A DNA stretch of 64,000 nt from Asterella californica (lineage: Eukaryota; Streptophyta; Marchantiopsida; Marchantiales; Aytoniaceae): positions 6,634,001 to 6,698,000 of the forward strand of contig JAYKYS010000005.1 of NCBI GenBank assembly GCA_036924285.1, read 5' to 3'. Under the pieces are notes generated by a model that did no database searches, had not been told where the DNA came from, and saw nothing but the letters and a program-made list of their open reading frames with translations. Shown one piece after another: positions 1-12,081 of this stretch (positions are counted from its first letter, which is position 1; each line of letters begins with the position of its first letter). The position numbers and the translations under genes are program-made.

Positions 1-346
1 CTAACGACAACGTCTGCAGTAAAGAACAGGGACTCTAAACTCAGTAACTTCAGATCGAATAAGCCCAGAAGTGCCGCCAACTAACAATTCGGTCGTGATA
101 GATCCTAACCAACACATTCGTGCTAATTTATGTCACTGCCCGACACCTGAATATGGGCTGTTGAAGTACTTCTACACTTCCAACTTCCAGCCCTGTGACA
201 GCAGGGCATCATCCATCATCCTACTTCGCTGATTGTCTTGATAACCCTCGTAAACTTCATATACATCCTCATTACTGCATATACTTCGTTTCAAGGCAGG
301 AGTTAGACATAAGCAATGCACGCATGAAAGGGAAACGAAAACTGAC

Positions 347-937
347 CGGAGACTGCGGCCTGGATTCAATGGACTTCCACACCAAACCGGTCAGCACCAC
401 AGTTGCAGACAGAGCTAACGCCAGGACGTCTGCCCTTGACTGGGCGCTGATCACAAAAGCACATCGAGCTGTTCACCATTCAATTCTCACAAGGAACGAT
501 AAATCCCGTCCAAAAGAATGTCTAAACTTTAGAACTCATCAGGAACCGTTTTTCCATCTTCTCCCAAACACATAGACTCCTCCATAACATACAACGAGAA
601 AACGCGCGAAGTTGTGAAAGACAACCACGGAAAGGTACCTGGACGCATCAGCAACCGAAGCAATCCCCGAAAACGCCCGATTGAGTAGTACAGCAGCAAA
701 GCTTGCACCGCCAACAAACAACGGGAGGCTGCGCACTGTCTCCGCATTGTCCACAAGCCATCCATCCCCATCATCACGCTTCCTTTCGGTCGAAGTGGCT
801 CGTACTTGACAGTGACTTACGCACACTTTGATCCTTCGAAACTGTCCAAGCAACACTCTTCTATAGCTACTATGATTACTACGGCTAATACCGCTCCATC
901 CACCGAAGCACCACCGAGAATTCACACTGGTTTGCAT
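347..937 (-). CDS. CCB4: CCB4-like cofactor assembly protein of complex C, 5' exons (partial, continues off left edge)
   Basis: Two exons are readable on the minus strand: 639-937 (ATG at 937) and 347-446, joined by a GT-AG intron in phase 2. Residues 1 to about 50 are rich in Ser and Arg with few acids, as in a plastid transit peptide. Then comes a hydrophobic segment with motifs ETVRSLPLFVGG and SGIASVADAS; across the splice the frame continues SAQSRADVLALALSAT and VVLTGLVW, a second hydrophobic segment. This pair of segments around an ADAS-SxQSRADxL core is what I know from plant CCB4, a thylakoid protein that with CCB1-3 attaches haem c(i)' to cytochrome b6. The second exon ends at a good donor (CCG|gtcagt). 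A possible later exon starts after an acceptor at 14-19, but its product is too short to judge. The rest of the gene lies outside the window. The family assignment is from memory, not a search. Confidence 0.62.
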
Positions 938-1453
938 TATCCTTCTCCCAGTGCCCCAACTCAGCTGAAACTGGCGTGGCAAACGCTACCTCTCTGTGCG
1001 TGTTTCCCTGTATTTCTGGGATGAATACCCAGAATTTCAGAACTTTCAGAAGTTCAGAACTTCGAATCAAGGCACCTCCTGCACCGCATTATGCGGGTGC
1101 GGGGCCGTCACAAGCTGACGACGTTGAGGAACGGCCCCGTCTTCTTGATCCAGAAGCTGCAACATAGAGTTGCCACGTGGCTGCGTCCACACAGCTGGTG
1201 AAATACTCAACCAGGGTTAGGACTGTCGCTGAGTTCGAGATATCGCGAACAGCAACCCTGGTTAACGCTTATCCGGAAAAGATAGAGAAGTAGGGAGTCG
1301 ATGAAGCAGCGGCAGCTAATGGACTCATGGAGCCAGAGGCGATCTTTGTGTAAGTCTCTCTCTCTCTCGCTGGTTTTCTCACGGGAGGGAGTAGGACGTG
1401 ACGAGGAGGTGTAGATTGTGGACCATTGTGCGTGGCGGGTGGTACTTTCCGAG
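938..1453. promoter_or_regulatory. Divergent (bidirectional) promoter region between CCB4-like and plastid uL4 genes
   Basis: About 516 bp separate the two start codons, which face away from each other. The stretch holds both 5' UTRs and, presumably, a shared promoter. A CT-repeat at 1353-1368 precedes the uL4 start, the kind of pyrimidine-rich 5' leader common on plant ribosomal-protein messages. I see no unambiguous TATA box. Transcript starts cannot be placed from sequence alone. Confidence 0.45.
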
Positions 1454-2356
1454 ATGGCTTCTTCGTGCGGAGCAGTGCCTGCGCAGACGATAGCTTGTAT
1501 GGCAGTTTCATCGTCGCTTGGATTCTCGTCTGTCGTTAATGTGCAGAAATCCGCGGGTTTTAGCGGACTAAGGTTGATCACACCTTTACGGAAGAGTTTG
1601 AAGTGTGGGAATGCCGCCAGAATCGTGGAAAATGGCCGCAGGTGTGGCGTTGTGATGGCTGCTGTTTCCATCCCTGTCATTACATTCGATGGTTCTTCAG
1701 CCGGAGAGGCGCAGATTAGCCTGAAATCCGCCCGTCCTGAGACTGCCGGTGCTGTTGTCCACCGAGGCGTAATTACTGAGCTTCAAAATCGCAGGAGAGG
1801 TACAGCTTCTACCTTGACTCGCGCCGAGGTGAGGGGAGGAGGCAGGAAGCCCTTTAAGCAAAAGGGTACTGGTCAGGCCCGGCGAGGATCTCAGAGAACA
1901 CCTCTTCGACCCGGAGGAGGTGTGGTTTTCGGGCCAAAGCCCGTTGACTGGAGAATCAAGATTAACAAGAAGGAAAAGCAACTAGCTATAAGCACAGCTC
2001 TTCAGAGTGCTGCTGTAGACTCTTTAGTTATTGATGACTTGGAGACTGGACTCACCGCTCCCAAGACCAAGGATTTTCTGGCTGCCATGAGTAGGTGGGG
2101 TGTGAGTCCGGCACAGCACTCGGTCATATTCACTACGGAGGTTTCGAAGGAGCTTGAGCTGTCCAGCAGGAATGTAAAGACTGTCAAGATTTTAACACCA
2201 AGGTCTCTTAATCTCTACGACATTTTAAGGGCAGACAAGCTCCTTTTCACCAAGGCCGGCTTGGAGTATCTGAATGGCACGTACGGCGCAGAAAGTTTTG
2301 AGGAACTAGACGAAGGCGACATTATTGAGACTGAAGCTGCAGATGCTACTGAATAG
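1454..2356 (+). CDS. PRPL4: Plastid 50S ribosomal protein uL4 (L4), nuclear-encoded precursor
   Basis: A 300-residue protein in one uninterrupted exon. Residues 1 to about 75 are Ser/Ala/Arg-rich and act as a plastid transit peptide. The mature part has the uL4 signature: the extended internal loop RRGTASTLTRAEVRGGG, then GRKPFKQKGTGQARRGS and GGGVVFGPKP, which reaches into the 23S rRNA exit-tunnel region. The C-terminal globular part follows (SLNLYDILRADKLL), with an acidic tail of about 20 residues (EELDEGDIIETEAAD) typical of plastid forms. I chose the ATG at 1454; an in-frame GTG at 1418 would add 12 residues but is unlikely in a nuclear gene. The frame closes with TAG. The gene diverges from a CCB4-like gene. 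It has no intron, which is unusual for plant PRPL4 genes and could reflect intron loss or retroposition. Confidence 0.95.
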   Translation: MASSCGAVPAQTIACMAVSSSLGFSSVVNVQKSAGFSGLRLITPLRKSLKCGNAARIVENGRRCGVVMAAVSIPVITFDGSSAGEAQISLKSARPETAGAVVHRGVITELQNRRRGTASTLTRAEVRGGGRKPFKQKGTGQARRGSQRTPLRPGGGVVFGPKPVDWRIKINKKEKQLAISTALQSAAVDSLVIDDLETGLTAPKTKDFLAAMSRWGVSPAQHSVIFTTEVSKELELSSRNVKTVKILTPRSLNLYDILRADKLLFTKAGLEYLNGTYGAESFEELDEGDIIETEAADATE

Positions 2357-5300
2357 GACGAACCACTGATGGTTTCCTGTGTTCGTAATCAAGTCAAGCC
2401 TTCCAGCGCCAGGTCAGTAGGCTAGTCAGTCCACTTTCGGTGAAACGCGAGTGATTGCTGTATAAGGCTTCAATTATTTCCCCTCTTTTTAGCTACCCAC
2501 TGTAGTAGCCAGTGTCCTTCATTTACTTCACAGTTAGCGTACCGCACCCCGTATTGTAAGTCTATGAGTTATACTAGTAGCAAGAAGAATTTTGCCAACA
2601 GCTCCATCAGATTTCACAGGAGGCGAGCAATTTTAGGTACTTCCCAGCTATGTACATTGTACAAGCGTCGAAGAAAATATGTGATTACACATTTGTGAAT
2701 GGGATGAATGAATTGAATTGACGATTACCATTTGGAGCAATTCAGAAACTTCTGTACAACTTTTAATTCGGACTATACTCTGAAACTTCCGGTATGGCTC
2801 TTTGCTACTTCTCCTACGCTCTGAATAACCTTTAAGAGACTGGTCCTCGTCGAAGCTACCGTTGTGTTGCCGTAAGTCCGAAGAAGATAACGATTACTCG
2901 TCTCTTTCCAACAGTTACTATTCGTGTGGGTGGTTAGCTTGGACTATTTCCCTAGTCAGATGTGGTCAAATTTATGCATCTGCCTCTTGTGTTGCATGTA
3001 GTTGAAGATTGCATTTACAGCCATCGACCACTGGTAGGATAATTCCTTCCTTCTTAGGCAGACAAGTTCATATACTTGCTACTTCGAAGCCAAGCCTTTC
3101 AGATTAATTCTAGCCATCGGTAGCTCGCCTGCCTATACTGGCAGCGGAGTAAACAACCTAGTTGTACATGTAATGTGTGAATAGCACGACGAGCGGAGGT
3201 GCTGATAAACTTGCCTGTCGATGAGTGAAGTGTGTTACCCTAACTGTTATGTCAACTTAAGCATCGTTTTTTATCGGCTACCATCATGTAGCTTACAGAA
3301 TGGTAGTCAAGCAATGATTACTTCAGGGGTTACGGGAGCTGATTGTCCTGATTACTGAATCAGACGACTGGTGGAAACATCAAGTTTCCGTCGATGGAAT
3401 GCATGTCATAGACAGCTTGCATATATCTTAAATATGGTGTAAGCATATTTTCAACCGGGGCGACGCTTCAGGACCGCCCAATCTTTCAGATCTAGACGGT
3501 TAACATCGTTGCGGTAAATGGTAGTGTCCAGTATATCGTTCCAACCGATAGTGACTGCTTTTGCGCGTCGTCAACTGCTAATCTTGAGACTATCGCTCTT
3601 TCTTTCGCTCCGAAGTCGGATTAGGCCATTCGAAGGTGGATACTCTAGGTTTCAGCAAAATTTGCAGAGCTGTTCTCTGTTCCTCAGATACCGTCATCGC
3701 ATCTTCGCTGAGAAACCGTTCACCTTCGTGACGTGATGCCGCTCAGCCACAATCGATTGACACTAGGGGTTATGTCGCACATCCGAAAGAATATGTGCGT
3801 CACATGAGTTGTCCCGCTCATCGGAACCGAGGTTTCGACGCGCTATGCAATACTCGCACGCTCCTCGGGCGAGTGGAGCTCCGCCGCCAAGTAACAGCTC
3901 AGATTTCCCTGAACTGGATTTCGCATTTGGGGAAACCAGGTAGACTTCCTACAGGATTGGAACAGAATGTGATCAAGTTCCAGCTCCAGATCTACACTCG
4001 AGCTTTCAGTCACGAACCAAGCTTAGAAGCAAGCTTAACCAAGCTGATGGGTTCTTTGCCTTCCTACACGAGGCTGACCAAGATTCAGCACCTTGACAGC
4101 GGTGGAACAACCGCCTCTGCTCTGTTGGACCTCAGTGTAACTGAATGTCCGCTTCCAGTATTCAGTGGCCTTCGGTGGAAACAGGGGAAGGGCCGTAGTG
4201 TACTCAAAAGCACGCAGACTTCGTACCGGTAGGGTCCTCAAGTGTCAGCCTGCTCAACCAGCATTGCTTGGGCAGCTCGGCGCTTCTTGACAAGCAGTAA
4301 TCACGGTCAAAGAAAGCACTGACCATGCTCGACGAAATATTGAACGCTTGACTTCCAACTCCCGGAGTTTACAGTACTCCCGACCACGATTCATCCGGGA
4401 CACTGATGCAAGGCTTCCGTTGTAGCCAGGCACTTAGTTTTGGCTAAATGAACTAAATTGATTAAATTTAAATATTAGTTCAGGCACTTGGCCATTATAA
4501 ATTATTTACAGTTTAACCAACCATGGGGTTTTTGCTAATTCCCTAAATTTCTTAAATTTAACATTTAGTTAAGACACAATGTTTTATAATGTAACTGATT
4601 TAGCTAAAACAGTGATCTTGGTGGGAATTTCTAAACCATGCACATAGTCCTTCGTTGATTCAAAATATAACGATTGAGATTAACGAACTGAGGGATACAT
4701 GACTTGGTGAGAATTTGCTGCTTGCTTATTTTCTTAAAGCGTTGCTTGTCTTCATTCTGTAGGCACAATGGTCTTGATGATGGGATTCTGTCAGTTTAAG
4801 ATTTAACTAAGACATGATGGTCCTGGGGAGATTGGTTTGCTACGGAAAGTCGAAGCATGACTTTGCGTTCACAGCCGACTTCGTACTTTGGGAACTCGTA
4901 TCGAGAAACCGTTGAAGTATTCTCTACATGTTGAGTGTATGACAGGTAGAACCAACCAACGGTCGTCGATTCGGGCTCTGTATTTCATGCAGCAGGCCCA
5001 AAGTGCTGGACACCAGAAAGACTAGGTTCAGCAGTCCTTGTCAGTATAGGTCGGAACACAACAAAACCTGTCAGTGATGGACACAAAATCCGCACGGAAA
5101 AATCCAGCTTCGATATTTCTTTAGACTCTCCTCTCAGCCTTCCAGTTTCGTAAAATGCACCGCTGTCTACATGCTACAGCTCGGAAGCAATTCATACCAA
5201 AAACCACAAGGTGTGTGATGAGTTTGACTGAAGACGCAAGGTGAGGACGGCAGATAATGTAATCGACCGGGACTCTGACACAGGGAAAGCTTTGTCACGA

Positions 5301-5596
5301 CGAATATTCCAGGTTCTCTTACAACCTCACGCATTTGTGCGTGCACTGCGTTACCCGACCTAGACCAGCAATAGGCTTCTACAAAATTGTAGCTTAATTC
5401 AATCTCCTACGTGGCTCTAACCTAATTTCTTGTTCACAAAACTTCACGGAGGCACTAGAAATCATGTGAACAAGCAGTAGGGACCAGTTCCTGCAGTTCA
5501 CCTTTCATAAAGAAGGTGACCATCGTGTGACAAGGTATTTAAATCGTATTAACAGACACACAATTAACACAAACAGATTCATAAGGATCAGCTTTA
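2357..5596. other. Intergenic region between converging uL4 and AIMP1-like genes
   Basis: It must hold the 3' UTR of the uL4 message on the left and that of the AIMP1-like gene on the right. About 4440-4620 is AT-rich with repeated TAAATT-like words. I find no exon chain or recognisable protein on either strand. The longest open frame (3795-4232, plus) has no family resemblance and no supporting splice sites. Confidence 0.5.
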
Positions 5597-8500
5597 CTAC
5601 TTGATTATGCCTTCCGTGATACACGAACTGCAGGGTCCTGCTGTGGTCATTAACGGTTTTCCTTGATAACAAGCCACACCGGTGTTATCAGTGCGTAGAT
5701 CCTGTGCACCCAACCCAAAAGAAAGTTAGAACGGGTATACAGATGAAATTGACGAAGGTAATACCATTCCACAATTTTTTTGAAGCAGGAAAAGTTTTAC
5801 ATAGTAATAGCTTCAAGTGAGAAAGTAAGAACAGCTTACAGGATACAATTTGTCCCACTGCTTCTTTTTAGGATTCAGCACTGCTTCTGGCTTTCCTTCA
5901 TAACTGCATGTAGCCAAGAAGTACTGTTAGAGGAGCGCTGGTAAAAGAAACGACAGAGTTGGACCAATCAACCGAAGGACACGAACAAGCGATGAACTTC
6001 AACTCCCAGAACAGCAAAATACTGAAAATGATTGAACATAAGGGAGAACTTTTAAAAGTGATGACAGATGAACTCGAGAACGACCTACGCTTTTTGTATG
6101 CCGGGCCTGTACTAGATAAGCCTGGCGCAGTCTCCCAAGTGAACTAATTCTATCCTCGGCCGCGAAGTACTGTGCGATTAGTTCTGATCTCTTGACCCAT
6201 AGTACTTACCGATAATAATGGATGCATTTGCGCAGCTGTGCTGGGAAAACTCAAAACAGGTGCAGTAGCAAGATTTTACCCGGAAACTATGACTCTCTCG
6301 CCAACAGAAGCACCTTGTGGAGGCAGTATTGGTTCGCACTGTGTATGATCCTCATTTGATGCACACAGCACCTACATCCGAAGAGTTTAGAGTACAACGA
6401 TTAACTTTTTGGACTAACTTCAGAATGTTCAGATGTCTAAAAAACAACGTGAACACTGACGTCATGTTGATTCCCGTGATCCGGGGACCAAGAGCATAAC
6501 TAAGTCGTAACTGTTTTTCCCGCGACATGATCCTCCATCTGTCCAACTAAAAGGATACCCAAAAAATTTGATGTCGAAACACTACAGTTCCGAAGTACAA
6601 ATGAGAACTTTGAACAACGTATACTTGCGAGACGAATATTCATAAAACTCACTAGTCCTGCGGACATAATATCCCGGAGCTTGCTGGGCTTCACGTTGGC
6701 CAGGACAAGAACTCGCCGGTTCTGCACGTTGAATCCACGACAACCTTATAAACCCTTAGTTTTGATTTATTGTTTACTTACAGGCCAAGAGTTAGAAAAC
6801 GATATCAAGGTACATTTTCTCCTGATCCAACTTCAAAAGACCAAACCATAAGTTCTACGTCTTGCTCAACCTAGAAAAGAAACTGGACTGGTACAAACCT
6901 TAGTACACGTGATGCAGCATAGACTTTAACTCGGTAAGAACCGCCTTATTATGACTGACTAGGGCACTCTCTGTATCACTAGCTCTAAGTGTAGGATCTA
7001 GAGGAAGTTAACGCGAAGTGCAAAATGAGCGGCATGCATGACTAAAGAAGGTTCTATGAGAGGACCAAGATATAGAGCGTCTTACAAGCATCTGCTCTTC
7101 TGTCAAATATTTTGCGAGCCCACTCACTACTTGCCTCACACTGCCCTCCCCTATGTTGATCTGTTCCACATACAACCTGCGCAAAGGAAGGTATCAGCGA
7201 TTCGCTCAGTGGACTTACAGCGCATCTTAAAGAGCTAGATTTAATGGACTTGCAACATCAATCAGATTCGAAACAAATTTCCCAAGATTCATCAAGTATT
7301 TAGGCAACAGAAGACATCTCAACTGGCGTTTAACTCCTCTGATGAGATAATTTATTAGGAACATACGGCAAGGCAGATGCCAAGAAACCTGCCTGTTCGA
7401 GAAGATAAAGCACCGCCCACAAGAAGAGCAACCCAGCAAGGTAAGGAGACTCACGAATCTGCAGATGGATGCCTTTGAACGGACTCTATGATGCCAACCC
7501 TGATGTCCAAAATCTCAAACCCGAACGTATCTTTCTGCACCGGTGCTGGCTCTTTCTTGTCCTTTGGTTCATTAAACACTTTCTTTTCCTTTTGATTGAC
7601 GTCCTTCACATGTACAAGTCACACATATTACAAACACGAAGAATCTCCCTGGGAAACAACTCAAAACTTTCAGTGTTCCTCAACGACTGATATGTGGACT
7701 CCTTACATCGACTTTCTTCTGAACGTCTGATGATACAGTAGCGTCGAGCTTTCCTTTGGTTTCCTGTTGAAAAGAGAGAAAATACACAGGAATGAACTCG
7801 CAGACCTGAAACATGTAGCAAGTCCATAGGAACATTTTCCATCAATCATGCTCGGGAAAGAATCATTTACCGAGCTTATCATTTACTCTCAGTGGAGCCA
7901 GAACAAGTACTCCGTGGATGCAACCAAAGACCGTGACGCTTAGAGGGCAACAAACGCCTGATGCTCAACAGATCCTGCTCAAAACAGAACAAACCTTTTT
8001 CGTTGATTTCTTGTCCGCATGTGCTGCTCCGCTTGCACCGGACGCAGCAGCAGAGGCCTTCTCCTTCTCTGGTGGAGCCTGAGCTACAACCGCCACTTTC
8101 TTCACTTCCGGCTCAGAAGAAGGAATCTGTTCTTCTCAAGAATTTTCCAGTTCACATGACAGATAATAAAACGTAGTTCAACTCTACAATAGCATATTAA
8201 GTCAAGTCTACCACATCAGGGGCTTTCAACATCTGCCTTCCAAGCCCACCATAGAGCCAACACAAGACACAAAGCCACGTTGGCATGCTTGCTCATACAT
8301 AAAAGATTAACGCGCTGTTAAGATTGCGGAAAGTCACGGGGATACATACCGGGGGATTGAAAGTGGGTTTCTCGACAAGTATCCATTCATAAGCATGACT
8401 CCGATCATCCTTACGCTGTAAAAGGCACAAAACCCAGTCAGTTAGGGAGTGTAACGGATAAGCACAAGGGCACCTCTAACTAAGAACCAGCTCTCAGAAT

Positions 8501-10429
8501 AGTACCTGAACGTAGTCGACCCAGCGAAGCAAGTTTGAGTAGGTTTTCAACTCCTCTTTGGGCACTGCCGTCTGCAAGCCATATTATTATAAGGATAAAC
8601 GGGTCCCCGGAGCAATTAGTGAGGTGCTAAGTAACTCCAAGCAAGAACACAGCTACCGTCTAAGCACGAGAAAACAGTTGATCCCGAGAAACATATCGCA
8701 TTTGGTTATCCTTGACACGAAGTACCGAAACTTACCAATTGGTCATGAATAGATACAAACAGCGCTACGTCAGCAATACCGATGGAGGTACCGACACCCA
8801 CAAACACTGATCTGGACATCAAATAGGTATCGAGAGTACGCAAGTATGTCGACTTTAAGTTAATATCTGTGTGAATTGCAGCCGCAAACGATAACCACTG
8901 CTCGATCTGCATAGCACCGAAACACGCTGTTTAACCTTGTCTCTGTTGTCCAAAGTAGAAATCGACACTTACACGTGTCTTTTGTAACCCCAACTTACTG
9001 ACACACAGACGCAGTGATTAGTATCTTACAGCATAACTAACCAATTAGACTTTGAGGTGACATGTGTTATAAGATGCCTATCAGAGTCCATGACCGTTTT
9101 CCTACACTGCACACGGTAAACTTCGACATACATTATATACTTAGCAGGACACGTCAACTGGGCATCCTTCCTCGTAAATGAATTATAATGAAAAGAACTT
9201 AAACCTGAAGATAACCTCTGTCAAATATGAAATAGCAGAGAAAATGTACACCAGCGCTCATAGTTCTAAAAGAGCCTGACACACCGCGCGATGTACTGAG
9301 AAGGTACCAGACCTTCACGCGAAATAAAGTGGACACAAGAAATGTGCATCGTGGACTCTGGAAAGCAGCAGTAGACAAGAAGTTCCAGGATCGACAGTTA
9401 CTTCTTGAGACTTGCAACCGATTTTGTTCCGAGAAAACGTTGCTGGGGTACATAATTTCGAGTTTAGGAGCTGGAAGATAAGGCTTCATAGTGTTCACAG
9501 CACGAGTGCGCCATCTCCGACGGATTTCTTCCCGACAGAAACTAATTTTGCTAAGACGGATCACGTGACTGAAATATTACGAGCCAATTGCCCCGAAAAG
9601 GTAAACTACTGTCTACTCATGTGACAAATGGACATTAGTGAAGCAGTGAAGCTACTTAATTGCAGAGAGGGAAAACTGGAACAAAACAAAACACAAGTAC
9701 AAAGGTCACACAAACCTGAGTACGAACTTCATCGGTTTCTCCAAGTAACGCGTGCGAAGCACTGGGACCAGCCGCAGCCACGAGACATTTACACACGCTT
9801 ATCACATTGTCTTGGGCCTTGGCTGTGTCAACAACCTGCAAATGTTTTGACAAAAGTAGTTGTTTAACTCAACTCCTTGAATGACTGAACAGGCTTGAAT
9901 TTGACAATGCGCTCGACACGGTAAGCCGATTATCCGCACTATACATTTCCCAAAAACTGAGTCGAGTTGAGTTGAGCTGGCTCAAAAATTCACCGGCACG
10001 TGCCTGAACTTCAATCTGAATCCTCTAAACCCTCATCTAAATCCTGAATCGTCCAACCAACAGAAATGGATACGTGATAAAGCACACGGGCCGGAAAAAT
10101 GATCCACGAGAAGAAACACACCCTAGATCTTTCAGCACGGACATTCAATGTTTGGTAATTTTCATGTCTGTAATCCACTGCGATGACATACTAAATGGCC
10201 ACGTCGTCGATCGAGCTCATAGTCCATTAAACTCCTAAAATTGTGCAAAATCTTCCCTTCCACGTCGGGGTTGGCATGGGATCTGCGGTGTAGAGTCAGA
10301 ACGAAGCAAAGACTTCCCCACAGAAAGAACTCAAAGGCACAATGGCAGATCATCTACCTGAGCAACATCAGGAAATGCCCGAGAAACAAAGGCAGAGATG
10401 AAGGAGATGTCTTTTGCCGTCAAGCCCAT
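5597..10429 (-). CDS. Arc1p/AIMP1-like tRNA-binding protein (EMAP-II domain), 13 exons
   Basis: Minus-strand exons: 10358-10429 (ATG), 9716-9835, 8736-8906, 8506-8571, 8350-8415, 7995-8126, 7707-7763, 7455-7603, 7086-7176, 6653-6721, 6280-6371, 5840-5903, 5597-5701 (TAG). All 12 introns are GT-AG, and the joined 1254 nt give 417 residues with no stop. Residues 1 to about 143 form a GST-C-like domain (ETDEVRTQIEQWLSFAA, YSNLLRWVDYVQ), used in this family for docking to aminoacyl-tRNA synthetases. Residues about 165-250 are a Lys/Ala-rich linker. Residues about 255-417 are the EMAP-II type tRNA-binding OB-fold and its C-terminal extension: FEILDIRVG, HPSADSLYVEQI, RQVVSGLAKY, ANVKPSKLRDIMSAGL, VLCASNEDH, then YEGKPEAVLNPKKKQWDK. 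The family delivers tRNA to cytosolic MetRS/GluRS-type enzymes. The order matches the plant Arc1-like protein I know from Arabidopsis. The acceptor of exon 8 (7603) is the least certain boundary. Confidence 0.9.
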
Positions 10430-12081
10430 AGCGGATAGCAGGCAGCAGCACCTGCTCCAGCGCTTACGCTCTCGATCACCTTCCCTATCAGCTCAATGCA
10501 CGACACACCACTTCAGCATTCCTTCCGCTGCTGCCAGTCAAGGCAAGACGAGAATTGTAGGCAATGTAAACCCCTAAACCTCGCTCATCCTTGCACTCAA
10601 AGCTGCAAAGTATTCAATTCCATCGTCCCATATTCCCTTGTCTGTCGCTGTATTCAATTCCATCGTCGCTACTTTTCCTTCTTGTTGCTATGCATTTGCA
10701 TATTGTTGTTTTTCTATTCTGAAATCCGGGAAGGAGGGGACGTTAATTTGGCGTATATGTAATTTGAATTATTTGATTGTATTTCGAGGGAAGGAAAGAG
10801 GAGTTTATATCCGGATAAATGGTCAACTTATTTTGATTCTTTTCGCGGGCATGAGTCGCGTGATTGGCGATGCATATCATATAATGATTAACGTAATCAT
10901 TCTTTTATCTGAGTTCTGTAAACAGCAAATCCAAATCCCTATCTCTTGTAATAAAATTATCACTAGATGTTGCATGCATATTTCACCTTCTTCCAAGTTC
11001 GGAAGAGGGGGAATGAACTTGGAAGAGGGGGAAATATGCATTCTCCTTAATTTATGTCAACAACATTTTTTTAGGAGGATTAGGTTAAAATTAAAGTTTT
11101 TAAATAGATTTATTATTAGTCGATATAATGTTTTTATTGGTAACAGGAGACTTGATGAGGGTACTTCACTTATGGGTTTTCCTCCTTTCCTTAACAACTA
11201 TAGCATTGATGTATACAGAGAATATTAACTTAAATTAGTAATATAAATGAACTTTTGTTTTTAAATTCTTTGTCACTTTAGATATTTTGTTTTAAACTCT
11301 GCGTTTACTTATGATTTCAGTTGATATGTTTGTTTTGAAAATCTTCATCCTATTCCATGTTCTCTAATGTATTTTTTACAAAATATTTCTGGACATTCCT
11401 AGCTAATAGTATATGATAATTTTCTAGACGTTAGTGTTCTCTTCCAGAACTACACTTTGCATGCATATTCACTGTTTGTCAGTTCGATGTCTGATACGAT
11501 AGAAGATTAATGTTTTTCTTGATTAAAATTTTATGTGACTACAATGAGGTTCCAGCGGTGGCGCATTCACAAAATTGGGTTATTTTCTTCTACCCCTCTT
11601 GACACACTTGATTCACGGCAAAATACGAGTGAAAATCTCGTCGATGGATCCGTTGACTTGACTTCAACGCGAATTGCGTACTCAGCCAAGTTTCAATCCA
11701 TTTGGAGCTTTATATCGATAAATTTTCAAATGGATCTTTTTCGACCAAAATGAAAATTTTAGGACTTGAGTCCAAAATAACTACTTGTCCGATTCGTGTG
11801 GAAAATCTGTGAAATTTTGAAGTATTGCGCGTTCATTTTTATCTCATTTGGTCCAAATTTGACTTTTTTTTGTTCGTTCTTTCGATGTTCTCATCATATT
11901 TTGTACACTTATAGTTTACGGATAGTTTTTTTTTCGTTGCAAGAGGAGTGCACAAAGTTACTTTTTCGTGACGTGTGACCAACTCTTGATTGAGAGATGT
12001 GAGCAAACGAGTTTCTCGGAGGTTATGTGAGGTTTTCAAATCAGAATATTATAATTTCTTGATTGTAGTTATGCGGAGTCA
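10430..12081. other. AT-rich non-coding stretch between AIMP1-like gene and Copia remnant
   Basis: The left end is the 5' UTR and promoter of the AIMP1-like gene. A direct repeat of about 17 bp recurs at about 10609 and 10651. From about 11530 to 12060 the sequence has the look of a decayed LTR and leader upstream of the Copia gag, with weak similarity to a tRNA-iMet primer site near 12045. I cannot define its ends. No gene is recognised. Confidence 0.4.
10975..11040. repeat. Imperfect inverted repeat, 26-nt arms
   Basis: Arms 10975-11000 and 11015-11040 are reverse complements apart from a few mismatches, with a 14-nt loop. The ends are TGCATATTTC and GAAATATGCA. It could fold as a hairpin or be a small relic of a transposon end. 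Confidence 0.6.

Noticed and set aside
1418..1453. Longer uL4 reading frame starting at GTG
   Set aside because: The ATG at 1454 gives a normal transit peptide; non-ATG starts are rare in nuclear genes.
3795..4232. 145-codon plus-strand open frame between the two housekeeping genes
   Set aside because: No recognisable motif, no splice partners and a mixed composition; an antisense frame overlaps it. Treated as chance.
10638..11228. 196-codon open frame in AT-rich DNA
   Set aside because: Hydrophobic, low-complexity composition expected from AT-rich sequence; contains the hairpin; no family resemblance.
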